A DNA stretch of 45,843 nt, taken from Spirochaetaceae bacterium (GTDB lineage Bacteria > Spirochaetota > Spirochaetia > DSM-27196 > Alkalispirochaetaceae). Of this stretch, positions 1 through 7,653 are shown piece by piece. The stretch spans positions 1 through 45,843 of the forward strand of contig REEH01000097.1 of assembly GCA_007695175.1 (NCBI GenBank), in the 5' to 3' direction. A program made the position numbers and the translations under genes. Numbering within the stretch: position 1 is the first letter of the stretch; each line of letters begins with the position of its first letter. The notes beneath the pieces are model-generated. The model was not told the DNA's origin. It was given only the letters and a program-made list of their open reading frames with translations, and did no database searches.

Positions 1-22
1 AAAGTGTTGGACAATCAATAGC

Positions 23-154
23 GTGCCCAAGTGGACTCGCCCTCCGGCACTCGACGTCCTGTCTCGTGCTTCCGGGCCGCCTTCGTCGCTAAAACGACTT
101 CCTGTCGTTTTGCGCTCGCAGCGCTCGCGCCGCTCCTCCGTTTCGAGTCCACTT
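23..154. repeat. Fragments of the tRNA-Arg 3' end in inverted orientation, with internal hairpin
   Basis: Positions 23-39 repeat exactly the last 17 bases (T-arm and acceptor, minus strand) of the tRNA-Arg gene at 226-298. Positions 142-154 carry 13 bases of the same T-arm in the opposite orientation. The two pieces therefore form an inverted repeat (29-39 with 144-154) around about 104 bases. Inside lies a perfect hairpin with an 8-bp stem and 5-base loop at 91-111. No convincing gene lies in 1-225. This could be debris of integration at the tRNA 3' end or a small repeated element; the sequence alone does not decide. Confidence 0.55.
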
Positions 155-182
155 CACCGTTCCGTTCTACCGGGAGAACAAT

Positions 183-220
183 AAAAAAAGCAGGAAGCTG
201 CTTTTCGCAACCTCCTGCTT
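183..220 (-). terminator. Rho-independent terminator of the tRNA operon
   Basis: On the minus strand an 8-bp stem (188-195 with 213-220) with a 17-base loop is followed directly by a run of seven T (189-183). It starts only a few bases beyond the tRNA-Arg 3' end at 226, so it fits the end of the tRNA transcript. Confidence 0.8.
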
Positions 221-225
221 AGTAC

Positions 226-298
226 GTGCCCAAGTGGACTCGAACCACCGGCCTTTAGATCCGCAATCTAACGCTCTATCCAACTGAGCTATGGGCAC
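226..298 (-). tRNA. tRNA-Arg(GCG)
   Basis: A 73-base minus-strand cloverleaf. The 7-bp acceptor GTGCCCA/TGGGCAC pairs fully, as do the D-arm GCTC/GAGC and the anticodon stem TTAGA/TCTAA. The loop TTGCGGA places GCG at positions 34-36. The T-arm is GGTGG/CCACT with one G-T pair. A20 in the D-loop and C35 are arginine identity elements. It would read CGC and CGU. Most bacteria read this box with ACG edited to ICG, so a genomic G34 is noteworthy. It is the last gene of the three-tRNA operon, and its 3' end is duplicated at 23-39. CCA is not encoded. Confidence 0.93.
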
Positions 299-346
299 AT
301 TATCAGGAAGCGGGGGTCCGGAGACCGCCACGTCCTGCACACTCGC

Positions 347-433
347 GGAGGGGGAGGGATTCGAACCCTCGGTACCCGGATAGAGTACAACTCCTTAGCA
401 GGGAGCCCGATTCAACCACTCTCGCACCCCTCC
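347..433 (-). tRNA. tRNA-Ser(GCU)
   Basis: An 87-base minus-strand class II tRNA. The acceptor GGAGGGG pairs with CCCCTCC. The anticodon stem GCTCC/GGAGT encloses loop CTGCTAA, giving anticodon GCT (codons AGC and AGU). The long variable arm typical of serine tRNAs and a T-arm with TTCGAAT are visible. It is the middle gene of the tRNA cluster. Confidence 0.95.
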
Positions 434-472
434 AATTTGTTGTTATCGCCGCGACGATAACTGTCCGGTACC

Positions 473-558
473 GGAGAGAGTGGGATTCGAACCCACGGTA
501 CCCGCGAGGGCACAACGGTTTTCAAGACCGCCTCCTTAAACCACTCGGACACCTCTCC
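473..558 (-). tRNA. tRNA-Ser(UGA)
   Basis: An 86-base minus-strand class II tRNA. The acceptor GGAGAGG pairs with TCTCTCC (one G-T). The anticodon stem GCGGT/ACCGT encloses loop CTTGAAA, giving anticodon TGA (UCA-family codons). A long variable arm is present. It is the promoter-proximal gene of the Ser-Ser-Arg cluster. Confidence 0.95.
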
Positions 559-570
559 AGTGTGGCCGAA

Positions 571-599
571 ACTATAGCGATTACCGCTTGTCGTGTCAA
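571..599 (-). promoter_or_regulatory. Sigma-70 type promoter of the tRNA operon
   Basis: On the minus strand TTGACA (599-594), a 17-base spacer and TATAGT (576-571) form a near-consensus promoter. Transcription would start near 564, just upstream of tRNA-Ser(UGA). No gene is seen in 559-685 apart from this promoter. Confidence 0.85.
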
Positions 600-685
600 T
601 ATCGCCTTCGCCATAACTGCCCGGGGGAACGATCCTGCCCGATCCACCGTTCCGCCGGCGCTTCGCCCGGAGAGTACCAGACCGC

Positions 686-1951
686 TCAGAATGGCTCCAG
701 CAGTCCGTATCGGTACTTGAGTCGCAGAATCCGTTCGACCCCGATTTCTATATCCGCTTCAGTCAGGCGCCCGTCCCGGACCATCGCTTCCACCCGATTG
801 ATGACGTCCGGCAGCTGGTAGCGTACGTAGAGCAGAATAAGATCAACCCCCGAGCGGATCGCGCGCTCCAGGGTGGTGTCCATATCGAAGTTGGCCGCCA
901 GGGCTCCCATCTCGAGTCCGTCGCTGATCACGACGCCCTCAAAGCCCATCTCCTCTCTCAGGAGGTCCCGCAGGAAGAGTTCCGAGATCGTCACGGGGTA
1001 GTCCGGGTCGATTTCCGGAAAGAGGATGTGGGCGGTCATGATAACCGGGACACCGGCGGAGATCGACGCCGCGAAGGGTTCCAGTTCCCTCCCCCGGAGA
1101 TCGTCCATCGTGTAGGACACGATCGGCAGGCGTCCGTGGCTGTCCACGCGGGTGACACCGTGGCCGGGGAAGTGCTTGGCCGTGGAGATCACGCCCGCCC
1201 GGTTCATTCCCTGCACGTACCCTCCGGCGAAGTCCGATGCCATGATCGGATCGTCGCCCCAAGCCCGGTCTCCGATGATGCTGGAGTCGGGCACCGGTGT
1301 GAGATCCAGCACGGGTGCCAGGTTCATGTTGACCCCCATGGCGAGCAGTTCCCGGCCCGTGACGTAGGAGAGGCTCTCCACGAACTCCGGGTCGCCATGG
1401 CGGGCTACCGCGGCGGCGGAGGGTATTCGCACGATGTCGGTAAAGCGGAAGGCTGCCACCCGTCCTCCCTCCTGGTCCGCCGAGATCAGAAGCTTCCGAC
1501 CCGGCTGGGATCGCATCGCCACCGTCTGGAGCGCCGTCGTGAGCCGCACCACGTCATCCCGGTCCTCATAGTTCCACCGGTAGACGATCATTCCCGCGGG
1601 GTTTCCCTGCTCCATCATCCTCAGGAAGGCTTCCGCGGCGGCGGCTCTGAGCTCCTCCTCATCGGCCACCTCCGGGTCCGGGTCGTTCCGGTCCATGAGG
1701 CGCGGGTCCATCCCGGCCAGCCTCAGCAGGTCTTCCGGTTCGATCCCCCGGGGAATAAAGATCATGAAGCGCTGGCCGATGCGGGCACGCAGGTCCATGC
1801 TCTCCAGATGCATCCGTACGAGATCGTCCTCACTCACCGCGGGGAGCGCCACCGGAGGTTCCGGTGCTTCCGGGACGGTGGCGCAGGATGCGAGAATCAG
1901 TACAAGGAGGAGGGAAAACGAGCCGATTTTCGACGCTGCAGTCCTGATCAC
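686..1951 (-). CDS. GH3 family beta-N-acetylhexosaminidase-like lipoprotein (NagZ type)
   Basis: Glycoside hydrolase family 3, closest to NagZ-type beta-N-acetylglucosaminidases that trim muropeptides or chitin fragments. Family motifs are clear: ADQEGGRV, GDRAWGDDP, the KHFPGHG...DSH acid/base loop, and ISDGLEMGA with the nucleophile Asp. The start chosen is GTG at 1951 because it gives a compact lipoprotein signal peptide ending in LILASC (lipobox), with GGGGG five bases upstream. A TTG at 2014, adjacent to the aspS stop at 2018, is possible but would put 21 odd residues before the signal. Lipidation suggests periplasmic or outer-membrane location, unlike the cytosolic E. coli NagZ. It is last in the gatCAB-aspS operon, with no obvious functional link. 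It is 421 aa. The exact substrate is inferred. Confidence 0.87.
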   Translation of the reverse strand: MIRTAASKIGSFSLLLVLILASCATVPEAPEPPVALPAVSEDDLVRMHLESMDLRARIGQRFMIFIPRGIEPEDLLRLAGMDPRLMDRNDPDPEVADEEELRAAAAEAFLRMMEQGNPAGMIVYRWNYEDRDDVVRLTTALQTVAMRSQPGRKLLISADQEGGRVAAFRFTDIVRIPSAAAVARHGDPEFVESLSYVTGRELLAMGVNMNLAPVLDLTPVPDSSIIGDRAWGDDPIMASDFAGGYVQGMNRAGVISTAKHFPGHGVTRVDSHGRLPIVSYTMDDLRGRELEPFAASISAGVPVIMTAHILFPEIDPDYPVTISELFLRDLLREEMGFEGVVISDGLEMGALAANFDMDTTLERAIRSGVDLILLYVRYQLPDVINRVEAMVRDGRLTEADIEIGVERILRLKYRYGLLEPF

Positions 1952-2017
1952 GGGTACCCCCGGGCCAAGCGGTATTCCTCCGATTGTAACAGAGGGTGTT
2001 TCATAACAGGACAAACC

Positions 2018-3289
2018 TCAAGGGCGCACACGTTTCCGGTCCCGCGGGAAGAGCGAAGCCTCCTTCACGTTCTGGAGCCCCAGGATCTTCTGCGTAAGCC
2101 GCTCAAGGCCGATGGCGAACCCCCCGTGGGGCGGGCACCCGTACTTGAAAATGGAACAGTAGTCTCCCAGCCCCTCCTCGGTGAGGCCGAACTTCGGCAG
2201 TGTTTCCAGGAGCGTGGCGTACTGGTGTATTCTCTGGCCTCCCGTGGTTATTTCCAGGCCCCGGAAGAGCAGGTCAAAACTCCGCGTCTTGAGTCCCTCC
2301 GGATAGGTGTAGAAGGGACGCTTCTTGCGGGGGAAGCCATAGACGAATACCGCCTCCACGCCGTGCTCCTCCCGCGCCCACTCGCAAAGCTCCCGCTCAC
2401 CTTCAGGGTTGATCTCGAAGGCGGTCTTCCCCGTCCGCTCCTTGATGAACTGCCGGGCTTCCTCGTGGCTGATGCGGGGCGTCCGGGAGAATTCCTCCCC
2501 CGTGGGTACGGTGGCGCCGTACTCGTCGAGGATATCGGCGTGATCACGCTGAACCGAGGTAAAAATGTGGCCGAGCAATTCCGTTTCCAGGTCCATCAGG
2601 TCCGATTCGCTCTCGATAAATCCCATTTCCACGTCCAGGGAAACGTACTCGTTGAGGTGGCGCGGGGTGTCGTGCTTCTCCGCCCGGTATGCGGCGCCGA
2701 TTTCGAAAACACGCTCCAGTCCGCTGGCGACCATGGCCTGCTTGTAGAACTGCGGACTCTGGGCGAGGTACACCCGTTCTCCGAAGTAATCCACCGTGAA
2801 GAGTCCCGTTCCACCTTCCGTGCCGCTTCCGATGATCTTGCTCGACTTGATCTCGGTGAATCCCTCACCCCGGAGATACTCCGCGAAGTAATGGAGCAGT
2901 GACGCCTGCAGCTCGAATATCCGGCGGACCGAAGGATTCCGAAGGGTGACGATTCTGTTGTCCAGGATCGTCTCGAGCCCTACCGAGTCCAGGTCCTTGT
3001 TGATGGCAACGGGCAGTTCCGCCACGGCCGCCCCGATCACTTCCGTCGCGGCGGCCTGCACTTCATATCCCCCCGGTGCTTTCTCGTTGGATGCAACCCG
3101 CCCCTGGATGCGTATCACCGACTCCAGACTGAAATCCGGTTCAGTGTCGTACACGACCTGCACGAGGCCGCTGCGATCCCGCAGAATCACGAAGGTGATC
3201 CCCCCCAGTTTCCGGATCCTGTGTGCCCAGCCGCAGAGCGTTACCGCCTCTCCCTCGTGCCGGGGGATATCCCGTGCCAGTATTCTCAT
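2018..3289 (-). CDS. aspS: Aspartyl-tRNA synthetase, archaeal type, probably non-discriminating (Asp/Asn)
   Basis: A class IIb aminoacyl-tRNA synthetase charging Asp onto tRNA-Asp and probably tRNA-Asn. At 423 aa it matches the short archaeal/AspRS2 form, not the roughly 590-aa bacterial form with a GAD insertion. The N-terminal OB-fold anticodon domain spans about 1-100. Motif 2 surrounds FEIGAAYRAEKHDT and motif 3 is GFAIGLERLT near the C-terminus. In the anticodon domain, GWAHRIRKLGG puts His (H23) and KAPGGYEV puts Pro (P72) where, as I recall, discriminating archaeal enzymes have Trp and Lys; His and Pro mark relaxed enzymes. Its place directly after gatC-gatA-gatB supports supplying Asp-tRNA-Asn for amidation. 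A strong AAGGAG precedes the ATG; gatB ends 12 bases upstream. Relaxed specificity is inference. Confidence 0.93.
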   Translation of the reverse strand: MRILARDIPRHEGEAVTLCGWAHRIRKLGGITFVILRDRSGLVQVVYDTEPDFSLESVIRIQGRVASNEKAPGGYEVQAAATEVIGAAVAELPVAINKDLDSVGLETILDNRIVTLRNPSVRRIFELQASLLHYFAEYLRGEGFTEIKSSKIIGSGTEGGTGLFTVDYFGERVYLAQSPQFYKQAMVASGLERVFEIGAAYRAEKHDTPRHLNEYVSLDVEMGFIESESDLMDLETELLGHIFTSVQRDHADILDEYGATVPTGEEFSRTPRISHEEARQFIKERTGKTAFEINPEGERELCEWAREEHGVEAVFVYGFPRKKRPFYTYPEGLKTRSFDLLFRGLEITTGGQRIHQYATLLETLPKFGLTEEGLGDYCSIFKYGCPPHGGFAIGLERLTQKILGLQNVKEASLFPRDRKRVRP

Positions 3290-3301
3290 TCTCTACTCCT
3301 T

Positions 3302-5872
3302 CTACGTCATCAGGTGGAGGACGCGTTCCCGGAACTCTTCCTCCGACTGGTAACCCCGGTCACCGGCACCGGAGTCGGAGCTTCCACCGGCGCCGACGAG
3401 TGCGGCCTCCACCTGCGCCGCCACCAGCCGTGTGAAGGCACTCTCAGTGGTGAGGCCACCCATGGGAATCGCGCCGTTTCGCCACAACTCATGGGCCGTG
3501 ACGTATCCGGAAAAGTCCACCACTCCCTCCTGCTGGGAGGTGCAGAAAAAGGATACGCCCCGTTCGCGCCCCCGTACCAGCGCTTTTCGCAGCGAGAAGG
3601 GCGTTTCCCGCAGGTTTGCCGTCCCCGTGTCATAGATTTCGAGGATGAAGTACCTGATCCCCGCGTCCATCAGGGCAATCAGCGTCTCCCCGGGCATGCC
3701 GGGAAAGACGCGCACCACAAAGGTGCGCCGCAGGGCGCTCTCCAGAACGGCCGTAAGCACTTCCCGCGTGACGCTCCGAGCCGTCGGCGCAAGGGCCGCA
3801 CCGCGGCGCCGCAGTCCGACGGGATTCCAGGTGCGGAAAGACCCGGTTTCTCCCTCCGGTGAGGGGGCGATGCGCTCGAAACGCAGGTTTACGGGCATGA
3901 AGTCCTCACCACCGTACACCACGTGAATGCCCGCTTCCGCCCCGGCCGCAACCTGGACGGCGCGGCGGAGGTTTGCCACCGACTCGCCCCGTTCGCCCTC
4001 ATCGGTGGGAACCGCACCGGCGGTAAGCACAATCGGCACCGACGTATCGGCAAAGAACCAGTACACCAGGCCGGCGGTGTACGCCAGCGTGTCCGTTCCG
4101 TGGGCAACTACTATTCCCTGAACGCTCCGTTCCTCCAGCGTCGACGCCAGGCGGGTCAGGAGGGCTGACCAGTCCGCCGGGGTTATCTCCTCGCTGAGAA
4201 ACCGCCCCAGGCGAATCTCCTCAAAGACGATCTGCTCCGGCAAATCCGGATCCTGCCGGAAGAGCTCGCCCAGGCTGACCAGGTCTCCCGGCTCGACCAG
4301 TCCGTCCTCCCGGCGGTGCCCCGCGATGGCTCCGCCAAAGGAGAGGACCTGGATGGTGGGAATCCGCGGGGAGCGGCGCGGCGCCGTTGCCTCCGATCCC
4401 GCACGCGACTCCGGCCGCGGCTCCCGCGCCGGCGGGGCGCCCAGAAGAAGCTCCTGCAGCAGAGCCTGCGCCGCCGCCGGTTCCGCCCGGCCTTCCGTGG
4501 CCTTCATGACCTGCCCCATGAGAAACCCCACGGGTTTGCTCTCACCCTGACGGACCTGCTCCGCCGCCCCTTCGTGCTGCTCGATGACGGAGAGAATGAA
4601 GGGTTCCAGCTCCGAGCGGTGTGCTATCTGTTTCCAGCCCTGCTCCTCGATGATCTCGATCGGATCCAGGCTGCTGTTCCTTCCCCCCTCAAAGAGCAGT
4701 TCCAGCGTCTGCTTGGCTATCTTTCCGTGAATCGTTCCCTCCGCGAGAAGACGGAGCAGCTGCGCCAGGCGGGGGGGAGTCAGGGGACTTTCCGTCAGAG
4801 ACCAGCCCCGGCGATTGAGCTGCTTGCGCACGTCCCCGGCAAGCCATGTGACGACCATCTCGGGGTCGAGCTCCGGTTCCTCCGCGAGGACGAGTTCGAA
4901 ACAGTCCGCCGTTTCCTTCTCGTCACAGAGAAACTCCGTCTGCGGTACGCTCAGCTTCCACTCTTCCTGAAAACGGGCACGCCGCTCCGCCGGAAGTTCA
5001 ACCTGCCGTTCCTCCACGTTCCGCAGAAAGGCCGCGTCGGCGTGAAAGTGGGGGAGGTCCGGCTCGGGAAAATAGCGGTAATCGTGGGCACTTTCCTTGG
5101 TGCGCATGGACTCGCTCTGGTCACGGTTCTCGTTCCACAGGCGCGTCTCCTGGGCCACCGTACCACCCCGCTCAAGGATCTCCTCCTGCCGTTCGATCTC
5201 GAAATTGAGCGCCTTTCGCACGAAGCGCGAGCTGTTGAGGTTCTTGATCTCCACCTTGCTGCCCAGTCCGGCGCCTTCGAGGTTTACCGAGACGTTGGCG
5301 TCACACCGGAGGGATCCCTCCTCCATGTTTCCATCGCACACGCCCAGGTAGCGCACGATGCGGCGCAGCTCCTGCAGAAGCGCTTCCGCCTCCTCCCCGA
5401 TCTCCAGGTCCGGCTCCGTCACGATCTCCAGCAGGGGCGTACCGGTGCGGTTGTAGTCCAGCAGGGACATGTCCCCGGCGTGGATCATCTTGCCCGCATC
5501 CTCCTCCAGGTGGATCTGGTGGATGCGGACACGCTTCTTCTTCTTGCGGAACTCCAGGTCCAGGTATCCCTGTCGGCCCAGGGGCGCGTGATACTGGCTG
5601 ATCTGGTAGTTCTTGGGGAGGTCCGGATAGAAGTAGTTCTTGCGGTCAAAGGAACACTCCGGCGTGAGCTCGCAGTTGAGCGCCCGCGCCACGGTGTAGG
5701 CCATCTCGATCGCCTCCCCGTTCAGGGTGGGCAGCACACCGGGGTATCCCATGCATACGGGGCAGACGTTGGTGTTCGGTTCATCCCCGAATCCGGCGCG
5801 GCATCCGCAGAATATCTTGGTCTGCGTCAGAAGCTGTACGTGAATCTCGAGTCCGACGAAAGAACGGTACAT
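3302..5872 (-). CDS. gatB: GatB (Asp/Glu-tRNA amidotransferase subunit B) fused to a C-terminal asparaginase-like domain
   Basis: Residues about 1-479 are a complete GatB: the cradle domain (FVGLEIHVQL, YPDLPKNYQISQ, GSLRCDANVS, KVEIKNLNS) that phosphorylates and amidates misacylated tRNA, then the helical/YqeY tail (GFLMGQVMKAT near 450). After a Pro/Arg-rich linker (about 480-505) comes a full type I asparaginase/GatD-like domain (about 505-826). It shows SFGGAIAG (513-517 region), AHGTDTLAYTA (T593, D594), a central segment, and the C-terminal TSQ...GGLTTESA pattern. The first catalytic Thr of GGTIA is Ala (A515), and no Lys sits at the usual position around NLRFER, so hydrolysis is doubtful. 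Start: ATG at 5872, with GGGGAGG upstream, overlapping the gatA stop (TGATG). Normal GatB is about 480 aa; this is 856. It is one open frame with no sign of a frameshift. Confidence 0.93.
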   Translation of the reverse strand: MYRSFVGLEIHVQLLTQTKIFCGCRAGFGDEPNTNVCPVCMGYPGVLPTLNGEAIEMAYTVARALNCELTPECSFDRKNYFYPDLPKNYQISQYHAPLGRQGYLDLEFRKKKKRVRIHQIHLEEDAGKMIHAGDMSLLDYNRTGTPLLEIVTEPDLEIGEEAEALLQELRRIVRYLGVCDGNMEEGSLRCDANVSVNLEGAGLGSKVEIKNLNSSRFVRKALNFEIERQEEILERGGTVAQETRLWNENRDQSESMRTKESAHDYRYFPEPDLPHFHADAAFLRNVEERQVELPAERRARFQEEWKLSVPQTEFLCDEKETADCFELVLAEEPELDPEMVVTWLAGDVRKQLNRRGWSLTESPLTPPRLAQLLRLLAEGTIHGKIAKQTLELLFEGGRNSSLDPIEIIEEQGWKQIAHRSELEPFILSVIEQHEGAAEQVRQGESKPVGFLMGQVMKATEGRAEPAAAQALLQELLLGAPPAREPRPESRAGSEATAPRRSPRIPTIQVLSFGGAIAGHRREDGLVEPGDLVSLGELFRQDPDLPEQIVFEEIRLGRFLSEEITPADWSALLTRLASTLEERSVQGIVVAHGTDTLAYTAGLVYWFFADTSVPIVLTAGAVPTDEGERGESVANLRRAVQVAAGAEAGIHVVYGGEDFMPVNLRFERIAPSPEGETGSFRTWNPVGLRRRGAALAPTARSVTREVLTAVLESALRRTFVVRVFPGMPGETLIALMDAGIRYFILEIYDTGTANLRETPFSLRKALVRGRERGVSFFCTSQQEGVVDFSGYVTAHELWRNGAIPMGGLTTESAFTRLVAAQVEAALVGAGGSSDSGAGDRGYQSEEEFRERVLHLMT

Positions 5873-7350
5873 CACGAACCTCCCCCGGCGGCACGCCATT
5901 CGGGCCAGGAGATCGAACTGCGGGGAAACTGGATCGGCATCTCCCGGGCAAGGTCCTCCGCGACGGCGAAGAGGCGCTCCTCGCTGAAGGCGGGACCCAT
6001 AAGCTGCATTCCCAGGGGAAGCCCCCGGGCCAGTCCGGTGGGGACGGTGAGCGCCGGAAGCGCCGCCAGGTTTGCGGTACAGGTGAAGCGGTCCGCCACT
6101 TTCTGCTGGAACTCGTCAAGACGGGCAAAGGCGGGAGCACCCTCCGCGTCGGCCCGGGGAAAGGCCTGGGTGGGGAAAACGGGCATGAGGATCACGTCCA
6201 CCTCCCGGTATATCTGCTCCAGCTCGCGCCTGATCAGGGTACGGATCTTCTGGGCCTGAGTGTAGTACTGATCCTGAAACCCGCTGCGCAGAACGTATGT
6301 TCCCAGGAGGATACGCAGTTTGACCTCCCGGCCAAAGGCCTCGCTGCGCGCCTTGCGCACCAGTTCCTCCGGGTTCTCCGCGTAGTCCGGGCGGTAGCCG
6401 TAGCGCACTCCGTTGTAGCGTGCCAGGTTGGCACTCGCCTCCGCCGTGGCTATCGTGTAGTAGGCGGGTACCACGTACTCCAGGGTGGTCAGCTCCACCG
6501 GCTTGATTCGGTATCCCCGCGCCTGGAGGACCTGCTCCGTCTCCGCGTAGTTGCGGGCCACCTCCGGAGTGAGTCCCAGGTCGCCCCGCAGTACTCCCAC
6601 CGTGCGGACCGGGTCCGGACTGCCCCCATCGGGCGGGGGATCCACCGAGCTGTGATCCATCCCGTCCACACCGCTCATGAGTCGATAGGTCCGCGCCACC
6701 GTTCCGATATCCGCGCCCAGCACGCCGATCACCTCCAGGGATGATGCGTATGCCACCAGCCCGTAGCGCGATACGGTACCGTAGGTGGGCTTGAGGCCGT
6801 AGACCCCGCAAAAGGCCGCCGGCTGGCGGATCGATCCGCCCGTATCGCTTCCCAGCGCCACCGGCACGAGCTGCTGCGCCACCGCCGCGGCGGACCCGCC
6901 GCTGGATCCGCCGGCGACAAAGTCATGGTTCCAGGGATTCACCGTTCGGCCCAGGGGTGTGTTCTCCGTAGCGCTTCCCATGCCGAACTCGTCCAGGTTC
7001 GTCTTGCCCACCACTCGTGCCCCGGCTCGCTCCAGGCGCTCCACGGCGGTCGCGGTATAGGGACTCACCAGATTCTCCAGCATGGAGGATCCGCACGTCA
7101 GGCGGTATCCCCGGACGGCGATATTGTCCTTGACCGCCAGGGGAAGCGGCAGCCGGGGCGGGGGCGGGGGCGACCCCTCGGGAGATTCTCCGGCGGGGTG
7201 TTCCGCGGGGTCACCGGTGGCTCCGGCGGCTCCGGCGGCTCCGGGACGCACCGCGATTTCCAGGAAGGATCCCGTCTCGCGGTCCTGGTGCCGTATGAAA
7301 GCGAGATACTCCTCAAGCGATTCGGTATCGGTCATGTTCAGCGTGCTCAT
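5872..7350 (-). CDS. gatA: Asp/Glu-tRNA amidotransferase subunit A
   Basis: The amidase-signature subunit of GatCAB. It hydrolyses glutamine and passes ammonia to GatB for conversion of Glu-tRNA-Gln and/or Asp-tRNA-Asn. The Ser-cisSer-Lys triad is intact: K74 in AVKDN, S149 in GGSSGGSAA and S173 in GSDTGGSIRQP. Between the N-terminal helix and the catalytic core lies a Gly/Ala/Pro-rich insertion of about 30 residues (about 36-66) not usual for GatA. The start used is ATG at 7350 (492 aa). A TTG at 7371 overlapping the gatC stop is a weaker alternative. It sits between gatC (17 bases upstream) and gatB (stop-start overlap). Confidence 0.95.
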   Translation of the reverse strand: MSTLNMTDTESLEEYLAFIRHQDRETGSFLEIAVRPGAAGAAGATGDPAEHPAGESPEGSPPPPPRLPLPLAVKDNIAVRGYRLTCGSSMLENLVSPYTATAVERLERAGARVVGKTNLDEFGMGSATENTPLGRTVNPWNHDFVAGGSSGGSAAAVAQQLVPVALGSDTGGSIRQPAAFCGVYGLKPTYGTVSRYGLVAYASSLEVIGVLGADIGTVARTYRLMSGVDGMDHSSVDPPPDGGSPDPVRTVGVLRGDLGLTPEVARNYAETEQVLQARGYRIKPVELTTLEYVVPAYYTIATAEASANLARYNGVRYGYRPDYAENPEELVRKARSEAFGREVKLRILLGTYVLRSGFQDQYYTQAQKIRTLIRRELEQIYREVDVILMPVFPTQAFPRADAEGAPAFARLDEFQQKVADRFTCTANLAALPALTVPTGLARGLPLGMQLMGPAFSEERLFAVAEDLAREMPIQFPRSSISWPEWRAAGGGS

Positions 7351-7367
7351 TTTTATACTGCCCCGTC

Positions 7368-7646
7368 TCAAAGGACGTTGGGAATGGAAATGAGGCGGTC
7401 TTCCAGGTCCGCTGCCTGCTCCAGCACATCATCGGCCAGGGCGAGGCTTGCGGGCTGGTCCCGCCGGGTACGGTTGCCGGTGATCAGCGCATGCGTCGTG
7501 GGCTCCACATTTTTCACATCGATCGCCGCCATAGTGGTAAAGTACTCCAGGACGCGGCTCACGGCGTCCTCGAGCTCCGCCAGGCCGGAGTCATCCAGAT
7601 CGAGCATGGCCATGTCCGCGGTCGTTCTAAGCTCCAGCGAATCCAT
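7368..7646 (-). CDS. gatC: Asp/Glu-tRNA amidotransferase subunit C
   Basis: The small belt subunit that wraps GatA and links it to GatB. From ATG 7646 it is 92 aa, the normal GatC length, starting MDSLELR and including the helix AELEDAVSRVLEYFTTMAAIDV followed by VEPTTHA, both typical of GatC. An upstream in-frame extension to 7709 lacks family similarity. There is no Shine-Dalgarno sequence before this ATG. A promoter at 7654-7682 would start the RNA almost exactly at the ATG, so a leaderless message is likely. First gene of the gatC-gatA-gatB-aspS-GH3 operon. Confidence 0.92.
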   Translation of the reverse strand: MDSLELRTTADMAMLDLDDSGLAELEDAVSRVLEYFTTMAAIDVKNVEPTTHALITGNRTRRDQPASLALADDVLEQAADLEDRLISIPNVL

Positions 7647-7653
7647 GGCGGAA

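Noticed and set aside
91-111. Hairpin (8-bp stem) as a terminator
   Set aside because: The stem itself ends in T/A runs but no unpaired T-tract follows on either strand, and no gene ends there. It was kept only as part of the repeat.
1951-2014. Upstream TTG start for the GH3 lipoprotein
   Set aside because: It would place 21 non-signal residues before a typical lipoprotein signal peptide; GTG 1951 fits better, though not proven.
1028-2902. A 624-codon open frame antisense to aspS and the GH3 gene
   Set aside because: It covers two well-supported minus-strand genes and has no family motif.
4316-6259. A 647-codon open frame antisense to gatB/gatA
   Set aside because: It is a shadow of the real genes: His/Leu/Arg-rich translation without family features.
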